A DNA stretch of 64,000 bases from Dipetalonema caudispina (taxonomy: Eukaryota > Nematoda > Chromadorea > Rhabditida > Onchocercidae): contig JABVXV010000027.1 in the NCBI GenBank assembly GCA_013365325.1, positions 248,001 to 312,000 of the forward strand. Reading direction: 5' to 3'. The notes under the pieces are model-generated. The model was not told where the DNA came from and made no database searches. It saw nothing but the letters and a program-made list of their open reading frames with translations. A program made the translations under genes and the position numbers. How positions within the stretch are numbered: position 1 is the stretch's first letter; every line of letters begins with the position of its first letter. Positions 1-13,315 of the stretch are shown here, in pieces.

Positions 1-172
1 GCTAGACATCTTGACGAGAATAAATGCTTCCATCCTTCTTCTTCATATATTCCTCATTTTCTATACTCAATTTAATGATCAATGCATCAGACTACGGAAG
101 AAGTAGCCAATCTGTAAAAGCACTTAATTAAGGCAGTTTTTTTTTTTTGAATTGAATTGAAACGTCCTTCTA

Positions 173-205
173 GACAGAATATGTTCTTGTAGCACATATT
201 CCGTC
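173..205. repeat. imperfect inverted repeat (hairpin A)
   Basis: The arm GACAGAATATG is followed after a short spacer by CACATATTCCGTC, which is its near-perfect reverse complement. It lies about 36 bp before a second, longer hairpin. Confidence 0.5.
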
Positions 206-241
206 AGAATTTCCAACATTCCTCACAAATTTTGGTTAAAT

Positions 242-290
242 AAACAGTCATGGAAATTTTTGGCTTTTGCCGAAAGTTTCATGACTGTTT
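242..290. repeat. imperfect inverted repeat (hairpin B)
   Basis: The left arm (242-264, starting AAACAGTCATG) pairs with the right arm (269-290, ending CATGACTGTTT) across a TTTT loop. The arms are about 22-23 nt with a few mismatches. It may be a structured RNA, a foldback-element remnant or chance; nothing identifies a family. Confidence 0.6.
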
Positions 291-1273
291 AAATCAGAAT
301 TTGTATCCGTTTATTGGACAAACATTTCGATTTAAAAAAGCAGTTGAGTAGGAGGGTTGTTGTATTTTATGTAAATTGAATTAGTATGGCGATATTTATG
401 TTCCTTACGAATAAATAAATGAAGTTAGGTAATAAAACAAAAATTAGAGAATTTTTGTCTACTTTTTCAACTGTCTTCATCTTCCCTTTCCTCCTATTCT
501 TTTCTTCAATCACTCCGTCTTTCTGCATCTTCATCTTTTTCTCCTCAAAGTTTTCTATTCTTTCAATTTTCGAATTCGTAACATTTTGTGTACTAAAAAC
601 GTCCCCATTTTCAGAAACTGAAAATGCTTAAAGATTTAAAATTGAAGATTGTTGGTTCAGTCTAGTGATCACATGCGAAATGATTGCAATGCATTTGTTC
701 CTTTCAGTTTTACAGGGAATTATTTTCTATGAAAGGTGGTTATATGGTTAATGCTATTTGTTTGATTATTTTTATTATACATCGAAGGTCTGCTAACGGA
801 TCTTTTAAAAAAGTTTCTTTCCGCAAAAATTAACCAAAATTTCAAAACAAAGTCCAAATGATGTCGATGTGATATATCTTTATGTAGAAGTTCACAATAG
901 TTTGAAACATTTTTACCTATAACTAAAATAAACTGACTTAATGGTCATACTCATCTTGTTATGTTATGTAATAAGTAAACCTTCAGAACAGTAGACGTAA
1001 AAGTTTGCTACGATCGCTTTTCACGTTCATTTTATCCCGTGAAAACCGCATTAAGTTTACCTGAACATTTAATAGGGACAATAAATTCTATTCATTTACA
1101 CTTCTGCTCCATATATCCTTGTATTACTTTTATTATAAAACTATTTCTAGTTATATGGTATTTTGAATTTTTGCTCTGAGTTGAAATTTATGAACAGACA
1201 CAGTGCCCAAGTCGCCTGTTACCTGTTGCAAACGTCGTTTGTTATTAAATGCTTTGAAATAAAAATATTTACG

Positions 1274-1296
1274 TTTTTTTTTTTTTTTTTTTTTTT
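1274..1296. repeat. poly-T homopolymer (23 T)
   Basis: An uninterrupted run of 23 T followed by GTTTTTTG. This is a simple low-complexity tract. Confidence 0.9.
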
Positions 1297-1875
1297 GTTT
1301 TTTGTTATTTCTTAGACATGAAATATACATTTAAAAAGTACCTGGGATGAACTGAAAAATGCAAATAGCATAACTTAAATTTTTCATATCGATTTGACTC
1401 TAACTTCAACCCATAGGTTACAATTTTCATCTTTCGAAAGAAATTTGAAATCCGTTGTTTGCTTTGAACAGAGTTCTAAATTTTATACAAATTAGTAATT
1501 TCTACATTCATTATTTAAAATTCTAACTTTTCCAAGACTTATTTTTCACTTGTCGAGTTCAGCACTTATGTAAATTGAACTGCTGATTAATTCAATCCAT
1601 TAGAAGCTTAGCTCAGAACTCCTCCAAGAACATTTGTTTACGATTTCCTTATTACAATGCGAGCATCAATATCATTATGACATTGATTCAGTAATGCGGA
1701 GGATGAAATTAATTGCTATCAAATTAAGTGATAACCGCTTTTTACCTATTTCACTACCTCTAGCATGATGTTCCTATATTTTCCTACCAACTTTATTCAG
1801 GAATTCTTGAGAATTATTGCTATATCTTACATACTCAGAAATTTTGACTCTTCATAGATCGTAATGTATCACATC

Positions 1876-2277
1876 TTACTGTCGTATCCATTGCTGACAG
1901 CATATTGACTTCGGATACTTTGGCTTTGGTTTTATCTTTTTCACAATATGTTCTCTAAAAGCTTTCTTACTTACTTTTCTCTTTCCGACTAATTTTAAGG
2001 CTATATTTGATCGATATTGTTGTGACGTTAGTGTTTCGTAACGTCGAGAATAGGTATTCTTCCATGTTGTTCCTTTTAATGTTAAGCTAAGATGAATCGT
2101 TCTTATGCAGATTGTTATGAGCAAAGATTTTAAGAGATCACTGCTATAATACACTTTTATGTCTAGAATGCAAACTTTTCGAAATATCATCGGACCGACA
2201 CAATTAATCTCCATTCCATCGCATTCATCAGCCAAATCTTTTTTTAATTCTAATTTCATCTTATGCAGAATTTCCAT
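1876..2277 (-). CDS. doubtful 133-aa ORF, no recognised family
   Basis: The longest uninterrupted ORF in the left flank. It has a lysine/arginine-rich C-terminal half (KRKVSKK, KKIKPKPKYPK) and four cysteines. I recognise no domain. It has no introns, no obvious splice acceptor just upstream of the ATG at 2277 and no flanking exons that would extend it, unlike every real gene in the window. It could be an exon of a diverged gene, a gene remnant or chance. Confidence 0.15.
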   Translation of the reverse strand: MEILHKMKLELKKDLADECDGMEINCVGPMIFRKVCILDIKVYYSSDLLKSLLITICIRTIHLSLTLKGTTWKNTYSRRYETLTSQQYRSNIALKLVGKRKVSKKAFREHIVKKIKPKPKYPKSICCQQWIRQ

Positions 2278-5242
2278 TTACCCTTCTGTTTCACCTTTTT
2301 CATCCATTTGAAGACTTTCTTTGCTTTTTAGTTATATAAATGATTGAGAAGAATTGTGGATCAAACCTCTACAATTGCATTTCGGATTAACAAACTCTTT
2401 GGAAAAGAGTGATAATCAAATTTTTCATTGAGAAATGCTACTTCTCATTCTTTTTCGAGAAGATTAAGTAGTTCTCAGAATTCTCAAAACTTTGTTAATG
2501 AACTCTCAGATAGTTCTTCAAACTATTTAATATTTGAGCTCTTAGTATCAGGATAAGAAAGTAGCTTTTTATACAATACGTTTATCTTCCACTTTGCAGA
2601 AATTACATCCTTTTTTTTCCGTCCAACAATCATTACCTGAGATTTCACTTTACCTTCCGATTCTACTCACCAAATCTTATACTGCTCAACTTGAACATTA
2701 CGTAATCCACTTTATTTGTTCCAATAAAAGTCATTCAGCATATCTTCATTACATTTCACCCTTTTTTCTGGTTTCTTGCAGCGCGGAATATTCGGCATTA
2801 TTCTTTCACATTCATTGCATCAGTTTGTGATCGAAATCATAATAACCTATTGTACTGCAAATGACAAGTACAATTATTTTAACAGTTGTTTACGTATTCG
2901 TTACTGTACTCATTATGATAATTATTTGCTTATACATTCATAAAAATGAATTCACAACGGAGAGTTATGAATTTCTCTAACGTTGTGTTTTATTAGAAAA
3001 TATTTACATTGGTGGAATGTTTTACATTCACAATTGCGCAGTGCTTTTTTTCCCTGGCAATATATTACATAACTATTCGTAAGCAATACTTAATACTTTG
3101 AACTTTCGAAATCTCAACTTTTTCTGCTGAACTATCTTTCTACAATGTTGTATATCCTCTATCAAGTCGTTTTTGCATGTCATTCTCTTTGTATTTTTTC
3201 GGATAGCAAAATGTTGCAAAAGTGCTGTTGTCTTAGATCACCATGGTGACATGCCCTTTCCTAATTCTTTAAATTACATCATTTTTCCCGCAATGTCGAT
3301 TTAAAAAAAACAATTATTCATCGCTTTAAATGCACATTTATGATGATATATTATCATCAACATAATGATGGCTATCATCATGTCTCAGGCTAACACACTT
3401 TTTGAGAGTGATACGAAGACTATTTATTGATTTATTGCGTCGCTAGAGAGGATATTGTCATCAATACTTCTTATCTTATCAGGATAACAACGCCTCATCC
3501 ATTTAGCAACTCCCTGTAAAGTATTTATACGGCTAGGAACAAAGAGACCACAAAGATATAAAAGGTTTGAAAAGTTTCAAAGATAAATTTCAACTTCGTT
3601 TACTGAGACATTAGCAACATCATACCTGAATAGCTACCATTTCCCTTTGTACAATCTCTTCCGGAACATCGACCGTCGCTAATACACATCGTTATTACAC
3701 GAACAGAAATACATTCATATATATACAACCAGCTGTTTGATCATCGTTAGAGTGAATGATTTTTGGATTGATCGGAGAAAGTAGCCACTTGGTATGGTTA
3801 TTTAAGGATTAGCATTTTGAGCGATCATTGATTGACTGGATATATCATTCATCCGGAATGATTTTTATAAAGTGAATGTTTCCAAGGGAACGATGGAAAT
3901 AATAACCGGGCATGAATGAATCGAATGGAGTGGAGATTTTTTGCAAATTCATTTCCCCAAATTTTGGAATCTTTCATTTCATCCTCTTCCTTCGAATTAT
4001 TGATTCGAAAATTCGTCTATGGAGAAAATGAGGACTTTAAATTTATGCAAACAAATGAATATTCTCAGATTTTGTATGATTCAACTTACAAACCTTGCAA
4101 ACCTTAGAGATTCAAAATTTTCACAGTTCCAATTTATATTGAAAGGAATCGAGTTATCGCAATAAAAAATCAATAATTCCATTAACATATCGCTATCAAC
4201 ATTTTTTCGCACGAGCTATTACTACTTTTTTTTGTGTAGTATTACTCATTCTGGTTGATATAACTTCAATTGGATAATAAGCAAGTGCTTACTATCTTAT
4301 TGAAATAATTATTATTTAAATAAGTTAGATTGAACAAATTTCTAAAATGGTATAAATTAAATAATGTGAGATTCATTTATAATTATTTGAATTAATTTAT
4401 TTGAAGAGAAAAGTATAGAAGTCCTACTTTAGGATCAGATAAAAACATGAAATGAAATGAATCAGGGTTAGGCTTCAATTTTATTTTACAAATTACAATT
4501 AAATTAGTTAAAAATCGACATTTCTGCTCATCGACAGTAGAGTAAACGGTTTTGTGTTCATTCGAATTTCGCTATAGCTTTGCAGTAAATTAGCATTGTT
4601 GTATGTTCTCTGCCTTGTTGCCAACAAAATGATCATCACCATGCAATATAATAATACTTTTCCAATCGGAAATCAATGTCGTTTATAGTAAATGTATTGA
4701 CAACCAAAGAATTTGCTGTATTCATATTATTAGATTTTAATCTTTACTGTTAGTATTTCTCTAAAAAATCACGTTTTTGTTAATCTTTCAAGTCAAATCG
4801 TCCTATATTCTACATTTTACGGAAACTTTCATTTCTGTTTTGACCAATTATTTCACCTCTATCTGTTCCATTTCAATCTCCCTATCCCTTCATCGATCCT
4901 ATTGTATATTCATGTGAATCATAAATCATTTTCAGTCAGAAATTCCAACCAAACTTATGTTCATAGCGCATTACCTGCATTTATTACTAGTACGGAAATT
5001 TGAATTAATCGGACTTTCTTTACCTGGCAGCAGAAATGCTCGATTCTATGCCCCATTTTCTGGATAATGAGACTGATGAATTTAACTTACTCATTATTTA
5101 TCCCAAAAAATCTTACACGATGATTTATTAGACTGTTTGAATTATTGATTATATATCAATTACTGAATTATTTTTTCAATAGCTGAATACCTAATTTTTG
5201 ACCGTGTTGTGATACCACAGAATATATTTCCACTTCTTTTAT

Positions 5243-5252
5243 TTTCTTCTAG
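5243..5252 (+). promoter_or_regulatory. candidate trans-splice acceptor at the ATG
   Basis: The sequence TTTTCTTCTAG ends directly before the ATG at 5253. Nematode spliced-leader acceptors often lie within a few bases of the start codon. It could instead be an ordinary acceptor of an internal exon if more exons lie upstream. Confidence 0.35.
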
Positions 5253-8200
5253 ATGGACTATGAGTCCCCAGCGAAGAAAATTGAGCAAGAGGAAATCATC
5301 GAGCATTATGTGACTGAATCACGTCGATTACCTGGCACCAGTAGTTCACGTGTCCCTTTGCAAGAAATTCTAACAGAAACAATTGAACGACGATACAATG
5401 AGGAATTACCAATCCATGATTTTTATCGTACATCACAAAGTCCTTTACAACCAACTTCATCAGCACTTAGCAATGATGCGGAAAGAAGGTTACTCTACCG
5501 CTTTTCCTTAGATGGAATATCTTTAGATACAGTTGCTAATTCTTCGTTAGCTATCCTTTTTCACTTTAAATTACTATACCTTCCCGTGAAATTTGCATCT
5601 ATTTTCTTTTTAAATTTTCAATATCTCTTTTTATCTTTCAGATTCTATGCAACCGGTGAAAGAGATTGCAGTAGAGATGCGTCCTTTATGCAAACATCAG
5701 GTATTGTCCGGAATTATTGCTAAGATAAATAGCATTAAATGTCTCACAACTATGCAAACAAATAAGCCCATAGCATTTACGAATTTTAAATGTTCCGTAA
5801 TTTTCATACGTCTTGACCATTAATCAGTTTAAACCGTAATTTGATACAACCGATTATTCTGTTCAAAAGAAAAAAATCCAATTTCTCCTCTGAATAAAAG
5901 ATAATGAACTTACTGTTTGAACAGCTCTCCTTTGCTGATCTATGCCGAAATTTGCATGTCTATCTAATGGAGAAATTCAAATATCTTAATATTTCATTAA
6001 ATATAAACAAAATTTGTATATACTTTTACTGAAGTCATCAAATGTTACCAAAAGTAATAGCAGAGAGGAGGTAAAAATATGAAAGTTTTGAGAGCTTTAA
6101 TTTTGAGATTCATTGGATAAAAAATCGCTTGCATTTTATAATACTTAATTGTAAGTATTAGCGGTTTTTACTGCTTTTACTTATTTGACTATCTTCATTA
6201 TTTACTTGGTCACTTATCACACCGTGTACCATAATCATCTTCACCTCCTATAGAAAGTAAAAGAGCTGATAACTACATTTCTTTATCTCTTCTTATACTT
6301 CTAAAGAAGAAATTGCTTGTTCTATATTTTATAATACGAAGATAAGTATGTGAAATTATCAAAACTGAGGAAGATTGGAGGGAGAATTCCTTTTGGAATC
6401 GTCATAGAATAATGACTTAGCAAGACTTTATACTGATAATGATTTAGTGATTCAGTTAGAACTTTTGCTTTTTCCGGTAAAAACTGACATTAAGAAGGAA
6501 GAAAACGAGTTTAAGTTTATTTATTTTGCTTTGAAAAAAAAAAGAAAAAAAACATTCTGCAACACTAAAAATTTCTCGAGCGGATCAGTTAATCTCTGCC
6601 ACTCATTTATTGTTTATTTGTTCTTCTATCTTTTCCATCCCATTACCCAAGCCCAATTTTCTGCTGGAATTCCAACTCTTTCATCTGCTTTTTTTTATTT
6701 CCATTCCTCCATCTTTCATTCATTTAAATTCAATTTCTAGCAGCTATATAGGACCAGAAGAATTTATAATTTTTTCAAAACAGAAAAATCTCTCGTAAAA
6801 TAATCATGTATCTTGGATTTTATTCATGAATCTTATAATTTATCAGGAACTCGTTTTTATCTTTCAGCAGTTTAAAGTTTTCATTGAAACCCTTGCATGT
6901 TCCCTAGTAAATTTGAACCCTCAACTGAAAAAGTTTCGAAGTTAATCGTTCATTTCATATCATTAAAATTTTATACTACAAATTCCTCATGTAAAATCAA
7001 GATTACGAAATAACTTACGAAAGATCGAACAAACTAAAAGTTTATCTTCAATATTTAATATCTATCCCAATCAATTTTCATTTAAAATGAAACACATCAT
7101 AAGGACAAAGTGCTTATATTATGCATTTATACTTGCATACTGATATATCGATGAATTAATATCATTATATCATGACAGTTGAAGACAAAATAGAATCTCT
7201 TATTCGTTGACAACATTATCATATCAAACAGCTTTCTTTACACTTCAAATAAGCTATCAATAAAATGAAAAAACTGACTATAGCGATCATTCATTTTACT
7301 AATCCGACACTGACATGCAGAAAAATTTGAATACCTTATCATTATCGAAAAATTGTGTTGTTCACTGTTTAATATTTTACTAGTGGTAAGCAAAATTTGA
7401 ATGTGTGGTATAACGCTAATTTTGTTTGAAATGCAATCGGGATGAAATGGACGAAAATTTCATTAGATTGAACAATATCATTTCACTTTAAACACCGTTT
7501 CTTAGATTCCTTAGATTTTGTAATTCAAATACGGAAGGAAGATTAAGTTATTCTAATATCAATTTCAATTCAAAATCAGCTCAAAATAAAGAACATATTT
7601 TGCATAAACATAAAAGTCGGACATTCATTGAAAAAAAAAGCAATAGTATGTATATAGAAGTGGAAGATTGTTTGTTCAAGATTTCTAAACTTTAGTTTCC
7701 TCTGCTAAAAGTGCTCTTCATCAATTTTCAGATGCTAATACTCTCTCGCTTTTTCCACATATTTTGTTTATCATTATTCTTATCTCTTCCTTTAACATTC
7801 TCCTGAATCGCTATTCAAAAAAGAAATGAAATATGTGAGACTTTACTTGATCACATGTGAGTTTATCATAGTTTTGAAAAGTTAACAGAAATTTAAATAT
7901 TGCTCTTGCTCACTGAACCTTCCCTTTAATTATGCCATATGCAAAACTATCAAGGAAAATATTGTTATCTACACAGTACTTCTTAATCAATAACTCGATT
8001 AGATAAGAGAGATATGAGTATATCATTAACAAAAAGCATTTTTCTTGATTTATTCAATGAAAATGAATCAAACCATCATCACTTGTAAGGATATCCCCTG
8101 GTGATCAAATGGAATCATCAAACATACCAATACCTTACCTCAAATTATCAGATAATTTAGATCGCTCCATGACAAACATTCATTCCTATGGATATGATGT

Positions 8201-11200
8201 TCATGAAGTTCATACATCAGGTCAGTCGACCTCGTTTACGTATTTAAATTTAAAGTTTTGGATTATAATTATGATGTAGAAACATTTTGTAACAAATCAA
8301 GCTACAATAAATTTTTTTGTTTATGATTTTAAAACATTCGTTTTTAATGTTTCTAAAACATTGCAAACAACTTCGATTTAATTTTAAATTAATCTTTTAA
8401 AGATTCGTGAAAAGTTTCATTATAGAGGGCGGTGCACGAATAGTGCAGACACATGGAACAGGCCTTATCCATGGTGATGGATCTGCGATACAGCAGACAG
8501 AGCGGAGCCTGAATCAACAACGGATACATAGTGATAGAAGTGTCGAACAACAGCGGACAACATTGATCCAAGAACGGAGCGAAGGAAAGTATTCAGGAAT
8601 CTCCTCTCCTCCCAAATCTAGTCATAAGGAAGTCGGTCTCCTAAACTCAGCAAGGTTGTATATATTTTCATATAAAAATTACAACACTGAGGTAGTTGTC
8701 CCTAAAATAGAAGTAAACTATCACTAATTCTGCGGAAACTCAGGTCAACGGCTAATGAAATTGGTACTGCGATTGATCATCATCGGAAAACTGTTTATAC
8801 ACTACCTTTATCGTCCGCTGAGAAAACGGAAACCTGGCGACGTGTCGGAACCTTACCGACGGAAAGGTTTATTTACTAATTTACTACAAAGACTTTGTAG
8901 TGCCTTTTTAATAGAGAGTATCTAAAACTTTTTGAAATGCGCAAATTGTTTAGTTTGGCTGTTCAGACATTTTCTCAATTCCATCATCAAAATGTCCAAC
9001 GGGATTTCTTCGTATCCATTTGATTAAACACACCATCTCCTAGATAAATTTAATCTATTAAATGATAACAACCACAATGGCGCTAATTAATAATAATAAT
9101 AATAATAATGATATTTTTGCAATATATGTAATTAAATTCGTAGCATTAAGTAATTCTAAACAGTTATTACAGCAAATTTGCTTTTTCGGACAATTGTTCG
9201 GTGTTTAATTTCATCTTGTTTCAGTCCAATTTAATCCGAATCTAGAAGTATAGCCTGTTTTAGTAAACTGTCTCGAAAGGACAGCTACAGACGTATGCAA
9301 ATGGGACAGCAGGATGATTCGCCGGATGTTTATGCGGTATGTTAAAACATGCACTAACGGAATCATCAATTTCAATTTATGGTAGTAAGAATACTAAAAG
9401 TATACCACAGTTTCAAACTATTTAAATTTTCAAAATAATTTCGAATTACAGCCCCGATCAGACGCCTTATTAATTGCCGGTTTCACAAAATCGCGCTCTC
9501 AATCATCCGATGAAACGCTCACTCTATGGGAACAAATGGTACAATTCATGAGGAAGATTCTCTCCAGAGCAAGGTTTTCGAAATTATTCTAATTTTCAAC
9601 GAAATATATGCAAGATAAAAAGTATATATGGATAGTGAACTTCCTACAAAAGTATTTCAGTGACCCTCGGAGAACAGGGGACAAAGTTTGAGAACAATAA
9701 ACTATTCCTTGGGCCTATTTGTCGGCATTCCCTACTTTATTCTTTACAAAAGCCAATTCCTATGCGTCATAATGTGGATAATATTCTGGAGCTAAGTTTT
9801 AATAACGGAGTACCATTGTTGAGGAACATATAAGGCACATGTCATGATTATAGTTAATAGTCTCAAGGTTCCAGTACCGCATGATAACAGATTAATGGTT
9901 ATTTTGATGAATGTTTTAAATATCAGAAGAGCTTTTTGCAGGAATACGACGTGGACGCCACGCTTGATTTGTCTTTTGTTATTATTTTTACTTCTTGTCA
10001 CTTTATTTTTCGTTTTAATTGGCATTATACTCAACGCTTTATTTGGCTCTTACTCGGTAAATAAATGCTTTCAACAACGATATTTTTATTAATGAAACCT
10101 TCCTGAATTGCATTTTTAAATAGTTCGAACTACTTTGTCTTTGAAGAAGAAATCGATTCATTTTTGTTGTCTAAGTATTAAATTATAATAAAAACGTAAC
10201 CGATTATAAAGTTAAAAAAAAAATTTTCCCATCGGAATTCGTTAATAGTCCTCAATTTTATGAATGATCGTTAGATTTATCAATTAATTTTTTAGTATTT
10301 AAGAAATAATTTTGAAATTACACAAATTTCTACAGACCATAGAAAAGATATTTGCTATTTTCATAGTCAATATACTAACTAATTAATTCATTCCTAAACA
10401 TAAAATAGTTCTGAAAGGTCATAATGTAACTTCTACAATAATTTATCTGCTCTGTATCTCTTCCTGAATACATAAATTCTGTGGTATTTTCGCTGTAACG
10501 AACAAATTTAGGAACGAACACTATCCTTATATCCACCAATATGCGAGAAATGTCACCATCGTTACCCAGACGGTATCTACAACCAGATTCCCAGTCTACT
10601 TCGTATTATCTTCTATAGTTCGTCGCAGGTTCACTTCGAATTAACTGGCAATTTACCGTTCAGAAGTAACTCATTCAGTGTTATCGATTTCGAAACGGTA
10701 TATTTTATTCTGATCTGAATTTTGGAAATCACTTGATTCTTCAATCTATGATCGTTTCTCAAGGAAATCAATTGATATCATTTCTCTTCTTGTTAGCAAC
10801 ATTTGATGCAAATTTGCAGGGTTACATAGCAGTAGCGGATCGTGCCTTGATTGATAGCACTGGTAAACAAATCGCATGTTTCCTGATACCCCTTGATCGT
10901 CCCGCCATTCCAAATATGTCAGCTCTTCGTGATGCACTTTCATCTGTAACCTCTGAGGTTAGTATATCAGTTATTCACTAGCATTCTTGCTTACTTTTCA
11001 ACAAACAAATAAAATTTTACAAATTTTAAGTAATGCAATATTGCCCATCTCGGAAAATTTCTCTAAAACTTTGTCTATCGAATTTGTTAATACTTAGAAA
11101 TCTCATTTCATTTCAATTCATTGCAAAAAAAAAAAAAATTCCCGTTGAACCATTAAGATTTATTCGGAATACGGATGGCAAGAATATTGGCAGTATCGTG

Positions 11201-11690
11201 CAGAAGCAATAGATGCGAGAAGTGCAGAACGTAAATTTACAAATAAAATTGATCATTGTCAGGGTGCAAAATGGCATTTGCTAAAGCATACAGTATATAC
11301 AAGTGGTTAGTTCAAAATCTCTAGTCTTTGGTACCGGTATTTCTTGTTGTTAAGCTGTTTAATTACCATTATTTAGTTGAGATATTTGTTGACTCTCATT
11401 ATGTATACCAATATTTTTTACTGTTATTATCAGCAAACACATCAAACGATATTTTACATATTTTAGACTCAAGTTGCTCGAATTGCTACGATTTTTGCTT
11501 ACCAAACTATGCTATTCAACGATTACATAAGTACGAAGATGACATGACGATCGGTATCAGACGTTTGGATTGCTTCCGACTTTTTGTTCCTGAATGGGAG
11601 AAATATCAACTAAAACCTGACAGTCAAGGTGGACATTGGTCCTATCCAAAAATTCCATTGAATAAACAACAAGATTTATCAGGAAACTGA
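5253..11690 (+). CDS. BRICHOS-domain type II membrane protein (ITM2/BRI-like)
   Basis: Exons 5253-5488, 5642-5700, 8426-8654, 8744-8866, 9264-9336, 9452-9573, 9942-10056, 10512-10697, 10820-10957, 11158-11305 and 11434-11690 join in phase to about 561 aa. A polar, Gln/Ser/Arg-rich N-terminal part of about 285 residues carries no signal peptide. One transmembrane helix follows at about 289-311 (LICLLLLFLLLVTLFFVLIG), then a luminal/extracellular region with CEKC. The BRICHOS domain is recognised by GYIAVADRALIDSTG, ACFLIPLDRPAIPN and the distal SNCYDFC, where the family has its paired c-region cysteines. After it comes IGIRR followed by LDCFRLFVPEW, placed like the furin site and released peptide of human ITM2B. 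BRICHOS domains act as intramolecular chaperones in the secretory pathway; that this one does so is inferred from the family. C. elegans C09F5.1 is, from memory, a BRICHOS protein. The start follows a candidate trans-splice acceptor. Confidence 0.78.
8109..8220 (+). CDS. alternative first exon of the BRICHOS gene
   Basis: ATG at 8109 opens a clean 37-codon frame (start MESSNIPIPYLKLSDNL) that ends at a GTCAGT donor in phase 1. It enters the exon at 8426 in the same phase as the exon ending at 5700, and both end with the bases ACATCAG before the GT. No acceptor before it gives an open in-phase internal exon, because the nearest AG puts the frame into a stop. A second promoter giving a shorter N-terminus is therefore the simplest reading. 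Transcript evidence is lacking. Confidence 0.5.
9087..9109. repeat. (TAA)n microsatellite
   Basis: About seven TAA/AAT units in a row inside an intron of the BRICHOS gene. Confidence 0.85.
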
Positions 11691-13315
11691 GTTAATTGAA
11701 ATCCAACTAATCAGATAGCAAATAACATCATCGACTGAAGATGAAATGTAGATTCGAGTGTATTTTGGAAATTTCGTGATATCGTTCCTTGTAATTAAAT
11801 ATATCATAGGTAATGCTTACATTGTTATTGATTGAAATTATCATCAAAATCTCTCTTCATTTTTAATTTTTGCAAGTGCCTTTTTCTTTTTTCTAACAGC
11901 ATTTAAAATTCATAAAGTAATTAAGTCAGTATGAAGCTAAAATATAAGTCAAATTTAAGTAGAGTATTTTTAATTCCAGTTTTTCTTTGGAATAATGACT
12001 TAAATAACTTCTTTCCGAAGTTTCAAATAAAGTTCCTAGTTTAATAAAAAGATTAATTGATATATTGTATGCCATCATTTTCGATTGACAATTCAAAATT
12101 TTGTTAATTGAAGTCCAATCATCTTCTATAACATATTTTCAACTTTTTGCAGTACTTTAATTCACCCCTGTTTAAGGTAATATCCAAGCACTCAGTGAGG
12201 AAGAAAACCTCCTATACTGTTATTTGATGTGTTAGCAATTTTGACCTTAATTTCATTTCATCTATTACAGATCTAAAGGGAACAAATTTTAAAAGCACAG
12301 ATGCACTAAATGGTTTCATCTTAAGATTATGTTAACCATTGGGTGAACCAACAGTAATATACAACTTTGTATCATAGAAATATAAACATATTTCCTGCAT
12401 ATCAAACCCTAAACTGTCTTATTGTTTTACCTATTCATAATGAATGAGTTCATTTAACAAAGTTTTTCATCAGTGTCTTTTATTATTAAGAGCTCATTGT
12501 AACAATACTTACAATTTTATATTTTAAAACTGTCGAATTTTCACTGTTAATGAGGAATGTGTTAAATTTTAAATAAATTCTTTCTTGATCGAATGATACT
12601 GTAGAAGTTTATGATAACAAGGGATTTGATGGCAGATTCCCATTCTTCATAAGGAAATAATCAGTAAATTACTAAATCTAGATTCACCATATTGAGTATT
12701 GCATCTTCCAGAAAAGGTTGTAGCAAAATCAGTTAAGCAAACATACAGTTCTCTCATTGCTAACCTTAAGAGATACAGCGAGTTGAAATGAGGTGCTTTT
12801 AGATGCCATATTATTCTGGACAGTTTCTATTCATTAATAAAGATACCGAACAGAAGAAAATAATCGAATTTTAATTTTAAGAATTTCTTCTTATCCAAAT
12901 GATTTGGAGTTTCCGCACAGTAACAAATTTCCTAGGATTGACAGTTTAAAATATATACAAAATGTATAATTCTTTAATTTACAGCAATTAATTTCAACTT
13001 CTTTGTTTTCTGATAAGTACTCACTTTGCTGGCCCTGAAAAAACGCATTTGAAAAGTAGACATATATATATTAGCATGTTGAAAATACTGTATTATTCCT
13101 GTCATTGTTCATTTAATTTGTCATAATTAGTAAGGGTTTGCGAGGTCAAAAAGTTTAATATATCGATTTGGAAGATGGAAAAAGTGCAGAAATAATTGGA
13201 TGATTAATTAGTGCCAGCACAAACAATGTTGCAGAAGTCTTCCTATATTGGTAGTAAGATTTTTAAATCGCTCAAATTTTAGTAATGATGCTGAAATTAG
13301 TTAAACGTTGGTACA
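11691..13315. other. intergenic region between convergent genes
   Basis: This lies between the 3' ends of the BRICHOS gene (+) and the exchanger gene (-). Apart from the AATAAA at 12026 I see no exon, RNA gene or repeat that can be supported. Confidence 0.6.
12026..12031 (+). terminator. candidate poly(A) signal of the BRICHOS gene
   Basis: AATAAA about 335 bp after the stop codon at 11690, on the coding strand. Confidence 0.4.

Larger units (their letters stand above)
1..5252. other. gene-poor AT-rich flank
   Basis: No exon chain with consistent phases and splice sites could be built here on either strand. The stretch is AT-rich with many homopolymer runs. It holds two imperfect hairpins near the left edge, a long poly-T run and one doubtful 133-codon minus-strand ORF, each listed separately. 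Its right end is the upstream region of the BRICHOS gene. Confidence 0.5.

Noticed and set aside
419..631. Plus-strand 70-codon hydrophobic ORF
   Set aside because: Low-complexity Phe/Ser composition from T-rich DNA, with no supporting splice sites or family.
6447..6798. Overlapping plus-strand ORFs in a BRICHOS intron
   Set aside because: AT-rich, low-complexity Phe/Ser/Lys sequence with no splice partners.
9792..10092. ORFs on both strands over the BRICHOS membrane-helix exon
   Set aside because: The minus frame is a shadow. In the plus frame only 9942-10056 is the real exon and the rest is intron.
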